The position numbers and the translations under genes are program-made. A DNA stretch of 64,000 bases from Sulfurospirillum cavolei (GTDB taxonomy: Bacteria; Campylobacterota; Campylobacteria; Campylobacterales; Sulfurospirillaceae): assembly GCF_001548055.1 (NCBI RefSeq), contig NZ_AP014724.1, positions 1,984,001-2,048,000 of the forward strand, given 5' to 3'. The notes beneath the pieces are model-generated. The model was not told the DNA's origin, did not search any database, and saw only the letters and a program-made list of their open reading frames with translations. The stretch's first letter is position 1. Every line of letters starts with the position of its first letter. Positions 1 through 9,102 of this stretch are shown here, one piece after another.

Positions 1-421
1 TGGCGTGTAGGGAGACTTCCAACATCATACGCGTATCGATACGGTAATTTCCGGTAAAAAGTCCTTCGATAAAAGGGCTAATCTCTTCGGTTTGAATATC
101 CGTCAAAAAGCCCAGTTGTCCGGCGTAAATGCCTAACACGGGCTTGTGATACGCAAAGCTACGACGACACAACGAAATTAGCGTACCGTCTCCACCGAGC
201 GAAATGAGAAAATCGCTTCGAGCGCACATCGTATCAAAAGGCGTTCCTTCCAATCCGAGCGTTTGCGCGCTCACTTCGTCGATCAGTAACGAAACACCTC
301 GTCGGTGCAATGCCCCGCGAATTTCGTCGACGAAAATACGAAGCGACGCGTCATTAGGTTTGCTTGTCAGTCCGACGCACGTAATAGCCGATAAAAGTTG
401 ATTGTGTTGTGTTATCTTCAT
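1..421 (-). CDS. nadK: NAD kinase, N-terminal 140 residues (cut by window edge)
   Basis: ATP-dependent phosphorylation of NAD to NADP in the cytoplasm. The reading frame is open from an ATG at 421 to the left edge of the window. Residues 76-80 are GGDGT, the nucleotide-binding signature of the family, followed at 95-108 by PVLGIYAGQLGFLTD-like sequence, where most members have GINxGxLGFLT; the Tyr/Gln changes are mild. About half of a normal ~290-residue enzyme is visible. It is divergent from the lipoprotein at 498. In C. jejuni nadK also lies beside aspS and adk. The identification is firm; the C-terminal half is not in the window. Confidence 0.93.
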   Translation of the reverse strand, partial: MKITQHNQLLSAITCVGLTSKPNDASLRIFVDEIRGALHRRGVSLLIDEVSAQTLGLEGTPFDTMCARSDFLISLGGDGTLISLCRRSFAYHKPVLGIYAGQLGFLTDIQTEEISPFIEGLFTGNYRIDTRMMLEVSLHA

Positions 422-464
422 GGAAACTCATTCTACCTTGTATTTTATTAATCATCGATTATGT

Positions 465-470
465 TATAAT
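465..470 (+). promoter_or_regulatory. -10 box of the YajG-like lipoprotein gene
   Basis: A perfect TATAAT hexamer lies 28 bases before the ATG at 498. Campylobacterotal sigma-70 promoters depend mainly on the -10 box and usually lack a recognisable -35. It falls in the short gap between divergent nadK and the lipoprotein gene. Confidence 0.6.
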
Positions 471-497
471 TCGCGCCAAATATCACTAGGAGAAAAC

Positions 498-1067
498 ATG
501 AAAACCTTACTGTTTTTTATGGGTATGATGCTCTTGCTTTTGAGCGGTTGTACGTATAAAAATGAAGCTTTGAACCTCGAATCGTATAAAGCCGAGTACA
601 AAGGCCCTGTTAGCAAAGAGAAAAAAACGGTCTATGTCAGACTCGTTAAAGACCTTCGAGCCGATAAAAAAGTCATCGGTTACGTCGAACAAAAAGGCGA
701 CACTTTAACCCAATTTTACAGCAACGTCAACTTTGAAGATCGCTATAAAGAAGGTCTTGGCTACGCGTTGAACCTTGCGGGTTTCAACACCGACGCTTCC
801 GCACAAGCGGCATCTTTGGTCGCGGAAATTTATCTTAAAAATATCCAACTCGTTTATAACGACAAAAATTTCGATGCGAATTTATACGGCGAAATTGAAA
901 TCGAAGTTATCGTAAGACGCGGTGACGAAGTGATCACGCAAAACTTTAAACAAAAAGGGAGCAAATGGATCGCGCCTTCGTACAACTCTAAAGACTTGGA
1001 GCCCTTTTTATACGGTCTCTTTTCCGATAGTATCGATCAAATCGTAACGCGCTTAACACGGATGTAA
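498..1067 (+). CDS. YajG-like outer-membrane lipoprotein
   Basis: Predicted lipoprotein of 189 residues. I start it at the ATG at 498, which has an AGGAGAA ribosome site and begins with a typical lipoprotein signal (hydrophobic residues 4-16, then LSGC with Cys18 as the lipidated residue); an upstream in-frame start at 402 would bury the signal peptide. The mature part is a single alpha/beta domain, with a basic strand (VRLVKDLRAD) followed by alternating strands and a C-terminal helix ending DSIDQIVTRL. Length and layout resemble E. coli YajG, whose role is unknown. The assignment to that family is by pattern only; the lipoprotein prediction is strong. Confidence 0.7.
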   Translation: MKTLLFFMGMMLLLLSGCTYKNEALNLESYKAEYKGPVSKEKKTVYVRLVKDLRADKKVIGYVEQKGDTLTQFYSNVNFEDRYKEGLGYALNLAGFNTDASAQAASLVAEIYLKNIQLVYNDKNFDANLYGEIEIEVIVRRGDEVITQNFKQKGSKWIAPSYNSKDLEPFLYGLFSDSIDQIVTRLTRM

Positions 1068-1082
1068 CGGTAGGAAATTTTC

Positions 1083-1922
1083 CTACCAACTGCTGATAGA
1101 GACGCGATTTCGTCCGTATTTTTTTGCTAAATAAAGGGCTTGATCGGTCTCTTCAAGTAGTGCTTCTTTATCTAAAATCACATGACTCAAGGCGCAAACA
1201 CCTAAACTAATCGTCGCTTGTACAACCTCTTGTGTCGTCTCGACGGTTGCCATCACGGTTTTTTCAACTTTCTCGCGTAATCTCTCCGCCAAAAGCGACG
1301 CCTCTTTTTTATCGGTATTGGGCGTAATAATGACGATTTCCTCACCGCCGTAGCGAGCTACAACGTCGCTATCGCGTACGGTTTCCATGATAATATTCGA
1401 CAGGTTTTTCAATACTTCGTCTCCGACCGTGTGCCCGTAAACGTCGTTGATTTTTTTAAAATAATCCACATCGACGAGAATCAGGCTCAAAGGAAGTTTA
1501 TAACGCTTGGAAAGAGCGACTTCTTCGGAGAGACGTTGATCGAAGTAGCGTCTATTTTTAAGCCTTGTTAAACCGTCGGTAATGCTTTCTTGCTGCAAAA
1601 GAGCCAAATGTTTCATATCGTTCGCGGTATAAAGTGCCAACTGTCCGACTAAAAAGGCAAACGTACCACCTAAGAAAAGCACCAAAGCGATCATAACCGA
1701 GATAAACGAAGAGGTGTCTTTGTGTACCCAAAGATCGTATCCTAAAACCAGATAGCCGATTAAAAAAGAGAGAATCAAAACACTCAAAGTTTTCCACTGA
1801 CGAATCAGCTTTTGATCCGTCAAATCTAAAATTAACTGATTAATAGGTCGAAGAGATCGTATTAAAAAGAAAGCTCCTACGGCTAAAAGCGTTAGCTCTA
1901 GGCAAATCATTACATTGTTCAT
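1083..1922 (-). CDS. Membrane-anchored diguanylate cyclase (GGDEF)
   Basis: Synthesises the second messenger c-di-GMP from two GTP. The N-terminal third holds several hydrophobic segments and no known sensor domain. The C-terminal ~165 residues are a GGDEF domain with DVDYFKKINDVYGH (metal and base contacts) and an active GGEEI signature. An RDSD motif five residues upstream matches the RxxD allosteric inhibitory site. I prefer the ATG at 1922: a GTG at 1940 lacks a ribosome site, whereas GAGGA lies 11 bases before 1922. The gene is convergent with the lipoprotein gene and divergent from aspS. Its input signal cannot be read from the sequence. Confidence 0.88.
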   Translation of the reverse strand: MNNVMICLELTLLAVGAFFLIRSLRPINQLILDLTDQKLIRQWKTLSVLILSFLIGYLVLGYDLWVHKDTSSFISVMIALVLFLGGTFAFLVGQLALYTANDMKHLALLQQESITDGLTRLKNRRYFDQRLSEEVALSKRYKLPLSLILVDVDYFKKINDVYGHTVGDEVLKNLSNIIMETVRDSDVVARYGGEEIVIITPNTDKKEASLLAERLREKVEKTVMATVETTQEVVQATISLGVCALSHVILDKEALLEETDQALYLAKKYGRNRVSISSW

Positions 1923-2024
1923 GCTACCCCGAATCCTCACAAATTAAAAACCATATGCTCAAGGATTGTACCACAAAAAAGAGTAATCGCCTCTAAAATA
2001 AACTAAAGACAAGTTACTTTTAGC

Positions 2025-2030
2025 TATACT
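2025..2030 (+). promoter_or_regulatory. -10 box of aspS
   Basis: TATACT lies 38 bases before the TTG start of aspS, preceded by an AT-rich stretch. It probably serves the aspS-adk-cinA-like run, which has gaps of only 13 and 1 bases. Confidence 0.45.
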
Positions 2031-2067
2031 AAGAGCTTTAAAAAACGACCTATGTTAGGAAGAAAAA

Positions 2068-3816
2068 TTGAGAAGTCATTATTGTACGGATTTAGATGTC
2101 GCCAATATCGGCGAAATCGTAGAAGTTTGCGGATGGGCCAACAGTAATAGAGATCACGGAGGCGTTATATTTATCGACCTTCGCGATAAATCGGGATTGG
2201 TACAATTGGTGTGCGACCCTGCCGACAGCGTTCGCGCTCACGACATTGCCGCACGCGTCAGAGACGAGTTTGTGCTCAAAGCAAAAGGTAAAGTACGCGC
2301 CAGAGGCGAAGGGCTTGAAAATCCACGCCTTAAAACGGGCAAAATCGAAATCGTCGTCGATGAATTAATCATCGAAAATGTGAGCGAAACCGTTCCGTTT
2401 GTTATCGGCGACAACAACGTCGGAGAAGACGTACGTCTGAAATACCGCTACCTCGACTTGCGCAATCCTAAAGCGTATGAGATTTTCAAACTCCGAAGCA
2501 AGGCAACCGTTGCGGTACGTAATTCGTTAGATGCTCAAGGCTTTTTGGAAGTCGAAACACCGATTTTGACCAAATCGACGCCGGAGGGTGCGCGCGATTA
2601 TCTTGTACCCAGTCGCGTTCACAACGGTGAATTTTACGCACTCCCGCAATCTCCCCAACTTTTTAAACAATTATTGATGTGTGCGGGATTTGATCGTTAT
2701 TTTCAAGTCGCCAAATGTTTCCGCGACGAAGATTTACGCGCAGATCGCCAACCCGAATTTACCCAAATCGACATCGAAATGAGCTTTTGTACGCAAGAAG
2801 ACGTTATGCGCGTGACGGAGAACCTTCTCAAAGACGTCTTTCATGCTTGCGGATACGAGATTTCCATTCCGTTTAACCGCATTCGCTACAAAGAAGCGAT
2901 GGAGCGATACGGTTCCGACAAGCCCGATCTTCGTTACGATCTCTCCATGATCGACGTCATCGATATTTTTGCACGATGCAAAAACGAAATTTTCAGTTCT
3001 ATCGCTAAAGACACGAAGAAGAACCGTATCAAAGCACTTAAAGTTCCAAACGGCGATACCATCTTTTCCAAACGACAAATGCAAGGATTTGAAGAGTACG
3101 TGAAAAAATTCGGCGCGCAAGGCTTGGGTTATTTTCAGATGAAAGAAGACGGACTCAAAGGACCTTTAACGAAGTTTTTCGATGAAGCGGATCTTCAAGC
3201 GATTGTCGACGCGGCAGACTTACATGTAGGGGATGCGATCTTCTTCGGTGCCGGCGATAAAAAAGTCGTACTCGATTATATGGGTCGATTCCGTATTTTT
3301 CTTGCCGAACAAATGGGCATTATTCCTAAAGATACGTTTGAATTCGTTTGGGTCGTCGATTTTGAGATGTTCGAAGTTGAAAACGGTCAAGCCAAAGCCT
3401 TACACCACCCTTTTACGATGCCAAAAGACATCGATAATACGCCGATCGACGAAATGGAATCCATCGCATACGACGTTGTTCTAAACGGCGTGGAACTCGG
3501 AGGCGGAAGTATTAGGATTCATAAAAAAGAGATTCAACAAAAAGTCTTTAATCTTTTGGGTATCAGCGACGAAGAGGCGCACGAGAAGTTTGAATTTTTA
3601 CTCGACGCGCTCAAATTTGGAGCACCGCCTCACGGCGGCTTAGCGATCGGTCTTGATCGTATGATGATGTTGATTACGCGAAGCGAGAGTATTCGCGACG
3701 TTATCGCATTCCCGAAAACACAAAAAGCCCAATGCCTTCTAACGCGTGCTCCAAGTGCGGTTGAAAACGATCAATTGCGCGACTTGGGTATTCGCCTTCG
3801 TGAAAAAATCAAATAA
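2068..3816 (+). CDS. aspS: Aspartyl-tRNA synthetase
   Basis: Class II synthetase charging tRNA-Asp; 582 residues, the usual size of the bacterial type with an inserted GAD domain. An N-terminal OB-fold anticodon-binding domain ([19 protein letters not shown], ~22-40) is followed by class II motif 2 ([14 protein letters not shown], ~218-231) and motif 3 ([12 protein letters not shown], ~524-535). The start is TTG with AGGA eight bases upstream. Campylobacterota generally lack asparaginyl-tRNA synthetase, so the enzyme is probably non-discriminating and feeds the GatCAB amidotransferase; that part is family knowledge, not visible here. First gene of a run with adk and the CinA-type gene. Confidence 0.97.
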   Translation: MRSHYCTDLDVANIGEIVEVCGWANSNRDHGGVIFIDLRDKSGLVQLVCDPADSVRAHDIAARVRDEFVLKAKGKVRARGEGLENPRLKTGKIEIVVDELIIENVSETVPFVIGDNNVGEDVRLKYRYLDLRNPKAYEIFKLRSKATVAVRNSLDAQGFLEVETPILTKSTPEGARDYLVPSRVHNGEFYALPQSPQLFKQLLMCAGFDRYFQVAKCFRDEDLRADRQPEFTQIDIEMSFCTQEDVMRVTENLLKDVFHACGYEISIPFNRIRYKEAMERYGSDKPDLRYDLSMIDVIDIFARCKNEIFSSIAKDTKKNRIKALKVPNGDTIFSKRQMQGFEEYVKKFGAQGLGYFQMKEDGLKGPLTKFFDEADLQAIVDAADLHVGDAIFFGAGDKKVVLDYMGRFRIFLAEQMGIIPKDTFEFVWVVDFEMFEVENGQAKALHHPFTMPKDIDNTPIDEMESIAYDVVLNGVELGGGSIRIHKKEIQQKVFNLLGISDEEAHEKFEFLLDALKFGAPPHGGLAIGLDRMMMLITRSESIRDVIAFPKTQKAQCLLTRAPSAVENDQLRDLGIRLREKIK

Positions 3817-3829
3817 AGGAGATGTGCCA

Positions 3830-4402
3830 GTGAAGAGACTGTTTTTAATTATCGGAGCTCCCGGAAGCGGCAAAACGACCGATGCAAGCCTTATCGCCGA
3901 AAAGAATAGCGAGAGTATTGCGCATTATTCCACGGGAGAACTTCTCCGCGACGAAGTGGCAAAAGGAAGCGAGCTTGGAAAAACCATCGACGCTTTTGTC
4001 AGTGCGGGCAATCTTGTTCCGCTCGATATCGTCATTAACACTATCGTCGGCGCGATTAAAAATAGCCCGAAAGACGTTATCTTAATCGACGGTTTCCCGC
4101 GTTCGGACGAACAAATGAAAGCACTTGACGCTATTTTGGCAAAAGAGACGACGGTGAAACTTGTCAATGTTATCGAAGTTGAAGTCAGCGAACAAGTCGC
4201 ATGCGATCGCGTTTTAGGGCGTGCACGCGGTGCAGACGACAACGTGCAAGTCTTTCAAAACCGAATGAAAGTATATACCGAGCCTTTAGCCGGTATTCAA
4301 GCTTTTTACGGTGCTAAAAATCTGTTACATACGATTAACGGCGAACGTACGATCGAAGAGATCGTCAACGAAATGGAAAACTTCGTTAAAAGCCGTATCT
4401 AA
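3830..4402 (+). CDS. adk: Adenylate kinase, short form
   Basis: Catalyses ATP + AMP = 2 ADP. The start is a GTG at 3830 with AGGAG about eight bases upstream, giving 190 residues; longer in-frame extensions overlap aspS and have no ribosome site. The P-loop GAPGSGKTT is at 9-17, the AMP-binding [10 protein letters not shown] region near 42-51, and DGFPRS near 88-93. The protein lacks the long zinc-type LID insertion and has only a short loop at RARGADD, so it belongs to the small-LID form. aspS ends 13 bases upstream and the next gene starts one base after the stop. Confidence 0.95.
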   Translation: MKRLFLIIGAPGSGKTTDASLIAEKNSESIAHYSTGELLRDEVAKGSELGKTIDAFVSAGNLVPLDIVINTIVGAIKNSPKDVILIDGFPRSDEQMKALDAILAKETTVKLVNVIEVEVSEQVACDRVLGRARGADDNVQVFQNRMKVYTEPLAGIQAFYGAKNLLHTINGERTIEEIVNEMENFVKSRI

Positions 4403-4403
4403 A

Positions 4404-5165
4404 ATGCTTCGTTTCTACTCTGTGATCATCGGTACCGAGTTACTGAATGCTCGCAGAGTAGACAAACACTTCACCTTTATCAATCAAGAATTACGTAACC
4501 GAGGACTTCTTCACTATGCTAGCTTCGTCATTCGTGACGAAGAATCATTGATTCGCAATTGTTTCGAGACTGTTTTACGCGATACCAAGAGCGTTCTTTT
4601 TTGTTTTGGTGGTATCGGTGCGACGCCTGATGATTTAACGCGTTCTATTGCCGCAGAAGTCTTTACGCAAGAGCCATTATGCTTACATGTCAAAGCAAAA
4701 GAATGTATCGAAAAGCAGTTCAAAGAAGAGGCGTATCCGCATCGTATCGCTATGGCGATGCTTCCAAAAGGGGCTGAACTTCTACACAACGTCGTCAATA
4801 ACGTACCGGGTTTTTCACTCTCTCACCGCTTCTTTTTCACTCCTGGATTTCCATCAATGGCATGGCCGATGGTGCAAGAAGCTCTCAATACCCATTTCCC
4901 GCATCAGCCGCAACCTTATAGCGAAACGTTTATCGTCGAAGCCGCCGAAAATGATTTAATCGACATAATGCAAGCCCTACCGCCGGAGTTAGATTTCTCT
5001 TCGCTACCGCGATTTGTCGGTGAAAAACGTATCGTAGAAATCTATCTTGCACACGCAAATCAAGCCCTTGTTCAACAGTGGTCGGACTATTTTCAACGCG
5101 AAGCTGTACAAAGAGGTAAAGTCGTCACGGATTGTTCGCATAATAGCGATCAATACCGTTGCTAA
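4404..5165 (+). CDS. CinA/MoaB-type molybdopterin-binding domain protein
   Basis: 253 residues starting at the ATG one base after the adk stop, so probably translated by coupling. The N-terminal ~165 residues match the MoCF/MoaB fold found in CinA: IGTELLNARRVDKHF near 9-23 and the binding loop GGIGATPDD at 69-77, followed by PGFPSM. There is no C-terminal CinA deamidase domain, so this is a CinA-N-only protein. In CinA that domain hydrolyses ADP-ribose-type substrates; whether it does so here is unknown. The last 41 bases overlap the 3' end of the convergent amidase gene. Confidence 0.82.
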   Translation: MLRFYSVIIGTELLNARRVDKHFTFINQELRNRGLLHYASFVIRDEESLIRNCFETVLRDTKSVLFCFGGIGATPDDLTRSIAAEVFTQEPLCLHVKAKECIEKQFKEEAYPHRIAMAMLPKGAELLHNVVNNVPGFSLSHRFFFTPGFPSMAWPMVQEALNTHFPHQPQPYSETFIVEAAENDLIDIMQALPPELDFSSLPRFVGEKRIVEIYLAHANQALVQQWSDYFQREAVQRGKVVTDCSHNSDQYRC

Positions 5166-6795
5166 TACCTTCCACTAAGTGCTTTTGGTACTGAGGATTG
5201 AACATGTTATCGCATTCGTCAGGATTGCTGATATAGCCTAATTCTATCAACACGGAAGGCATCGTCGCTCCGACCAAAACCCAAAACGGTGCTTCTCTGA
5301 CGCCGCCGTCTTCGACACTGTATTTTTTTCGAACGCTTTTTAACATTCCCGATTGCACATCGATCGCAACTTTATTGGATAAAATGATCTTTTCGCGATT
5401 GAGAACGTTCAAAAACGTCTCTTTCGAATAAAAGTCCATCTCTTCCATATCCGATTGGTTCTCCAAAGCGGCAACGTTTTTAGATCGCTCGGAACGATCG
5501 GGGGAGAGGAAAAACGTTTCTAACCCTTTCATCGAGAGTTTTTTTGCCTCGTTCGGCGCGGCATTGGCATGCAGCGAAATAAACAAATCGGCATTTTTAT
5601 CGTTCGCGACTTTCGTACGATCTCGAAGGTTGATAAACTCGTCGCTTTGACGTGTAAAATAGATTTTATATCCGCGGGATTTGAGCTCTTGGCCTAATTG
5701 CAGTGCCATATCTAAAACCAGATGTTTTTCCATACGTTGCTTATAGCCGATAGCACCCGCATCTTTACCGCCGTGCCCCGCATCAATGACAATTGTTTTA
5801 TTGCGTTTGTTGGTTTTAGCCGTTGTTTTACTCGCTAAAGGCTCCGTCGTCGTTACCGTCGGTGCTTTTTGAGGCGTTTCTTTTTCCTTCACGTTTGCGC
5901 TAGGGTTTTTTTGCGAAGGTAAAGGCGTCGCTTCGGCACTTTTGCTTGTCGGTGGAGGCGTTATCTTTTTTTGCGTCAAAATCGGTTGTTTTCCAAGCGA
6001 AAAAATCAACTGATTGGAAAGCACGCTCACGTAAGTTTCAAGCGATTGATCGACGTCTAAAACAATACGAATCGTATCGTCGCTAAACTGGCTAATTTTT
6101 AATCCTTGTAGCGTTGAAGGCGTTTTGATCGCAATTGGAGCATTGAGGACGACTCCCGGAACATCGATGATTTTTTTATAGGTAGGCGATGTTTTAAGTA
6201 CAAAGACCTTGATGCTCTTTTCCGCTACTTCCTCCCCGAATTCGAGTACGATTTCATCGTTATCGCTGTTGACATGTTGTAAAACGTTTTTACCGCGATA
6301 GGTTTTGGGTAACGAAGAGACATGCGTCGTTGATGCAAAAGAGGGTTTACTCTCCGGCTCGCTTTTAAAAGAGCTTGCCGATTTCGGCGAGGCAGTTTCT
6401 ACTTTAGGCGATTCGCCGACCAAACTCTCTTCTGCCGCCGGAGGAGGAGGCGTCGGTTTGGAAGATTTTGACGTCGTCGTAGCGGAAGAAGTGTTTTTCG
6501 TCTCTTTTCCCATCGTCGCAAGTTCGGACTCGTACTTTGAAGCGTCGAGTTTGAGAATCTTGGCCGTTTTGATCAAACGCTCCAATGTCTCTTTTTTCAA
6601 TGCATTATCCCCTGAGATAATCGCTTGAATGTAAACAGCCTTGAGTCCGTGAAAAACCCTTAAAAGTTCGTCGTTTCCGGTTTGCTGATTGATCTTTGAG
6701 TCATAACTTTCCAACTGTTGCATGTAATTGGGTGCTGCGTAAAGCGTTACACACGTCAACAGAAAAAAGAAAAAAGTTTTAATGTGTTTCCCCAT
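5125..6795 (-). CDS. amiC: Periplasmic N-acetylmuramoyl-L-alanine amidase (AmiC-like)
   Basis: Zinc amidase that removes stem peptides from peptidoglycan, needed for daughter-cell separation. The ATG at 6795 begins a clear signal peptide (KTFFFFLLTCVTLYAA); upstream in-frame codons lie inside the preceding gene. After a coiled and Ser/Thr/Pro-rich segment (~80-165) comes an AMIN-type domain (~180-270), a second low-complexity linker, then the Amidase_3 domain (~330-550) with DAGHGGKDAG, SLHANA and VLIELGYISN, which carry the zinc ligands and catalytic Glu. It overlaps the upstream nitronate monooxygenase-like gene by 17 bases and the convergent CinA-type gene by 41. FtsE, FtsX and an EnvC-like protein lie in the same block. 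Confidence 0.93.
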   Translation of the reverse strand: MGKHIKTFFFFLLTCVTLYAAPNYMQQLESYDSKINQQTGNDELLRVFHGLKAVYIQAIISGDNALKKETLERLIKTAKILKLDASKYESELATMGKETKNTSSATTTSKSSKPTPPPPAAEESLVGESPKVETASPKSASSFKSEPESKPSFASTTHVSSLPKTYRGKNVLQHVNSDNDEIVLEFGEEVAEKSIKVFVLKTSPTYKKIIDVPGVVLNAPIAIKTPSTLQGLKISQFSDDTIRIVLDVDQSLETYVSVLSNQLIFSLGKQPILTQKKITPPPTSKSAEATPLPSQKNPSANVKEKETPQKAPTVTTTEPLASKTTAKTNKRNKTIVIDAGHGGKDAGAIGYKQRMEKHLVLDMALQLGQELKSRGYKIYFTRQSDEFINLRDRTKVANDKNADLFISLHANAAPNEAKKLSMKGLETFFLSPDRSERSKNVAALENQSDMEEMDFYSKETFLNVLNREKIILSNKVAIDVQSGMLKSVRKKYSVEDGGVREAPFWVLVGATMPSVLIELGYISNPDECDNMFNPQYQKHLVEGISNGIDRYYANNP

Positions 6796-7876
6796 ACACC
6801 AACTTTGCCATAAGCTCTTTGACGCTGATAATTTCATGCAGTTTGTAACCGTTTGCTCCGGTAAAGAAAAGTCCCGTCTCTTTTTTACCCGCGTATGCAT
6901 CGAACAAACGATCGGCAATACAATACCCGACCGCCTTGGCTTCTTGACCGCGATGGCACGGGCTCACGCAATTGCTAACGCAACGAATCGCAGGTCCTTC
7001 TCTTTTCTCTACCATTTGAATCAAATTACTTCGAATACCGCGCGCAGGATACCCGACGGGAGATTTAAAGAGTTGAATATCTTCTTGGCGTGCATCTACC
7101 AGCATCTCTTTAAAAACCAAATCGGCATCACACTCATGCGTACCGATAAAGCGTGTTCCCATCTGAACGCCGCTTGCTCCCAAATCCATCATTTTTTGAA
7201 TATCGTCGTGATCCCAAATACCGCCTGCGGCAATCAACGGAAAATCGCCCCATGCTTTAATCTCTTCTAGAATCGGAGCAATTAAATTTTCCAATTGGTA
7301 CTCTTCCATAGCGCATTGCTCATAGGTAAAGCCTTGATGTCCTCCGCTAAGCGGCCCTTCGACGATGATAGCGTCGGGAAGGCGATTGTAACGTTGCGTC
7401 CAACGTTTACAGATAATTTTAAGTGCTTTAGCCGAAGAGACGATAGGAATTAAAGCGACATCGGGATAATCTGCAGTAAATTCCGGTAAATTGGTCGGAA
7501 GCCCTGCCCCCGTAATAATCATATTTGCTCCGGCTTCACAGGCGTCTTTTACCACGCGATCATAATCGTTAATCGCATACAAAATATTGACCGCCAACGC
7601 TTTCTCGCCGCAAATTTTACGGGCATTGCGAATAATGGCACTCAAGCCCTCTTTGGAATAAAAATTTTCGGTATCAAACGGACGCGCATTGATCGTTTTC
7701 TTAGTGTACGCCGTATTTTCGTAATACCCCGTACCGATGGAGCTAATCACACCCAAGCCCCCTTCGGCGCTCACGCTTCCGGCTAACTTATCCCAGCTGA
7801 TTCCCAACCCCATACCGCCTTGAACGATAGGATATTGTAAGGTATATTTGCCGATTGTAAGAGGTTGAAATGCCAT
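6779..7876 (-). CDS. Nitronate monooxygenase / 2-nitropropane dioxygenase-like flavoprotein
   Basis: FMN-dependent TIM-barrel protein of 365 residues. Visible family features are the N-terminal YPIVQGGMGLGIS, VEGPLSGGHQG (the phosphate loop with the catalytic-type His) and LIAAGGIWDHDDIQKMMDLGASGVQMGTRFI. The C-terminal region has four cysteines in the arrangement Cx3Cx3Cx11C (RCVSNCVSPCHRGQ... GYC), present in a subset of this family, which might bind metal. The family covers true nitronate monooxygenases and FabK-type enoyl reductases, so the substrate is open. The ATG overlaps the tyrS stop (TGATG). Confidence 0.85.
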   Translation of the reverse strand: MAFQPLTIGKYTLQYPIVQGGMGLGISWDKLAGSVSAEGGLGVISSIGTGYYENTAYTKKTINARPFDTENFYSKEGLSAIIRNARKICGEKALAVNILYAINDYDRVVKDACEAGANMIITGAGLPTNLPEFTADYPDVALIPIVSSAKALKIICKRWTQRYNRLPDAIIVEGPLSGGHQGFTYEQCAMEEYQLENLIAPILEEIKAWGDFPLIAAGGIWDHDDIQKMMDLGASGVQMGTRFIGTHECDADLVFKEMLVDARQEDIQLFKSPVGYPARGIRSNLIQMVEKREGPAIRCVSNCVSPCHRGQEAKAVGYCIADRLFDAYAGKKETGLFFTGANGYKLHEIISVKELMAKLVYGETH

Positions 7877-9087
7877 CACTGCACCTTTAATTTTACAAAT
7901 TTACGCTTTCCTACCTGTACGACGTATTCACCGCTGGCGAGTTGAAGTTGCTCGTCTTCGACACGGGCTTGATCGAGTTTGATTGCCCCTTGCTTAATGT
8001 CGCGTCTGGCTTGTGACGTCGAAGTTTCGAGTCCGCAGTCGACAAGGGCTTTCGCAATCCATATCGGCGATTCGTTACATGTAAACGTTTCGATATCCTC
8101 CGGAATCTCGTGTTGTGCGTGAACGCGGTTAAACGACTCCAAAGCCGCTTGCGCCGCATCGCACCCGTGATAACGCGTGACAATCTCTTGCGCTAAAGCC
8201 TCTTTAGCATGTTTGGGATGAACCGAACCATCTAAAACTCCCGCTTTTAATTGCGCGATTTCTTCAAGCGTTTTCGTACTCAAAAGCTCATAATAACGCC
8301 ACATTAACGTATCGCTAATGCTAAGCATTTTTCCGAACATATCCGAAGGCTCGTCCGTAACGCCGATGTAATTCCCTAAAGATTTACTCATTTTATTGAC
8401 ACCGTCCAAGCCCTCTAAAAGAGGCATCATAATTACGGCTTGCTCTTTTCCGATGTTGTAAGCGCGTTGCAAATGGCGTCCCATCAAAAGATTGAACTTT
8501 TGATCGGTTCCGCCCATTTCGATGTCGCATTTCATCGCAACGCTGTCGTAACCTTGCAATAAAGGGTATAAAAATTCGCTAATCGAAATCGGTGCTTGCG
8601 ATTTGTAACGTTTTTCAAAATCTTCGCGCTCTAGCATACGTGCTACGTTAAACGTCGTCGTCAATTCCACAAGTCCTGCCGAACCTAACGCTTCGATCCA
8701 TTTCGAGTTAAACATAACGTTGGTTTTTTCGGGATCTAAAATCTTAAAAACTTGTTCTTTATACGTTTGAGCATTCGCAAGAACGACTTCACGCGTCAAT
8801 TTTTTACGTGTTTCGTTTTTACCGGTCGGATCACCGATCATGCCCGTAAAATCGCCGATTAGAAATTGAATCGTCGCGCCGAATTTTTGAAGTAGTGCCA
8901 TTTTCTGTAAAAGGACGGTATGCCCTAAATGCAAATCCGGAGCTGTCGGATCAAAGCCGACTTTAACCAAGAATCGTTCGCCTTTTTCAAAATAATTTTT
9001 AACTAAGCTAACCACGCGCTCTTCATCAATAATCTCGCTGATTCCTCGTTTAATCTCGTTGAGCGCATTTTCTACGTGATGATTCAT
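7876..9087 (-). CDS. tyrS: Tyrosyl-tRNA synthetase
   Basis: Class I synthetase, 403 residues. HLGH at 53-56 within DPTAPDLHLGHT and KMSKS near 231-235 are the ATP-binding signatures. A C-terminal S4 RNA-binding domain (~340-403) recognises tRNA-Tyr. Sequence and length point to the TyrZ-like bacterial form. It lies 15 bases downstream of the RSH gene and is coupled to the next flavoprotein gene. A TTACATGTAA decamer lies in the coding region at 8075-8084, where it is read as F-T-C-N on this strand. Confidence 0.97.
   Translation of the reverse strand: MNHHVENALNEIKRGISEIIDEERVVSLVKNYFEKGERFLVKVGFDPTAPDLHLGHTVLLQKMALLQKFGATIQFLIGDFTGMIGDPTGKNETRKKLTREVVLANAQTYKEQVFKILDPEKTNVMFNSKWIEALGSAGLVELTTTFNVARMLEREDFEKRYKSQAPISISEFLYPLLQGYDSVAMKCDIEMGGTDQKFNLLMGRHLQRAYNIGKEQAVIMMPLLEGLDGVNKMSKSLGNYIGVTDEPSDMFGKMLSISDTLMWRYYELLSTKTLEEIAQLKAGVLDGSVHPKHAKEALAQEIVTRYHGCDAAQAALESFNRVHAQHEIPEDIETFTCNESPIWIAKALVDCGLETSTSQARRDIKQGAIKLDQARVEDEQLQLASGEYVVQVGKRKFVKLKVQ
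8075..8084. repeat. TTACATGTAA palindromic decamer inside tyrS
   Basis: Perfect copy of the over-represented palindrome described in the findings. On the coding (minus) strand it spans a Phe-Thr-Cys-Asn frame, not the more common Leu-His-Val frame, and is extended by AACG on the plus strand. Confidence 0.6.
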
Positions 9088-9102
9088 ACTTTTCCTTCTT
9101 CG

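Noticed and set aside
6939-7010. Four-cysteine cluster of the nitronate monooxygenase-like protein as a novel Fe-S site
   Set aside because: Comparable cysteines occur in other members of this flavoprotein family, so it is not specific to this genome; kept as a note in the feature.
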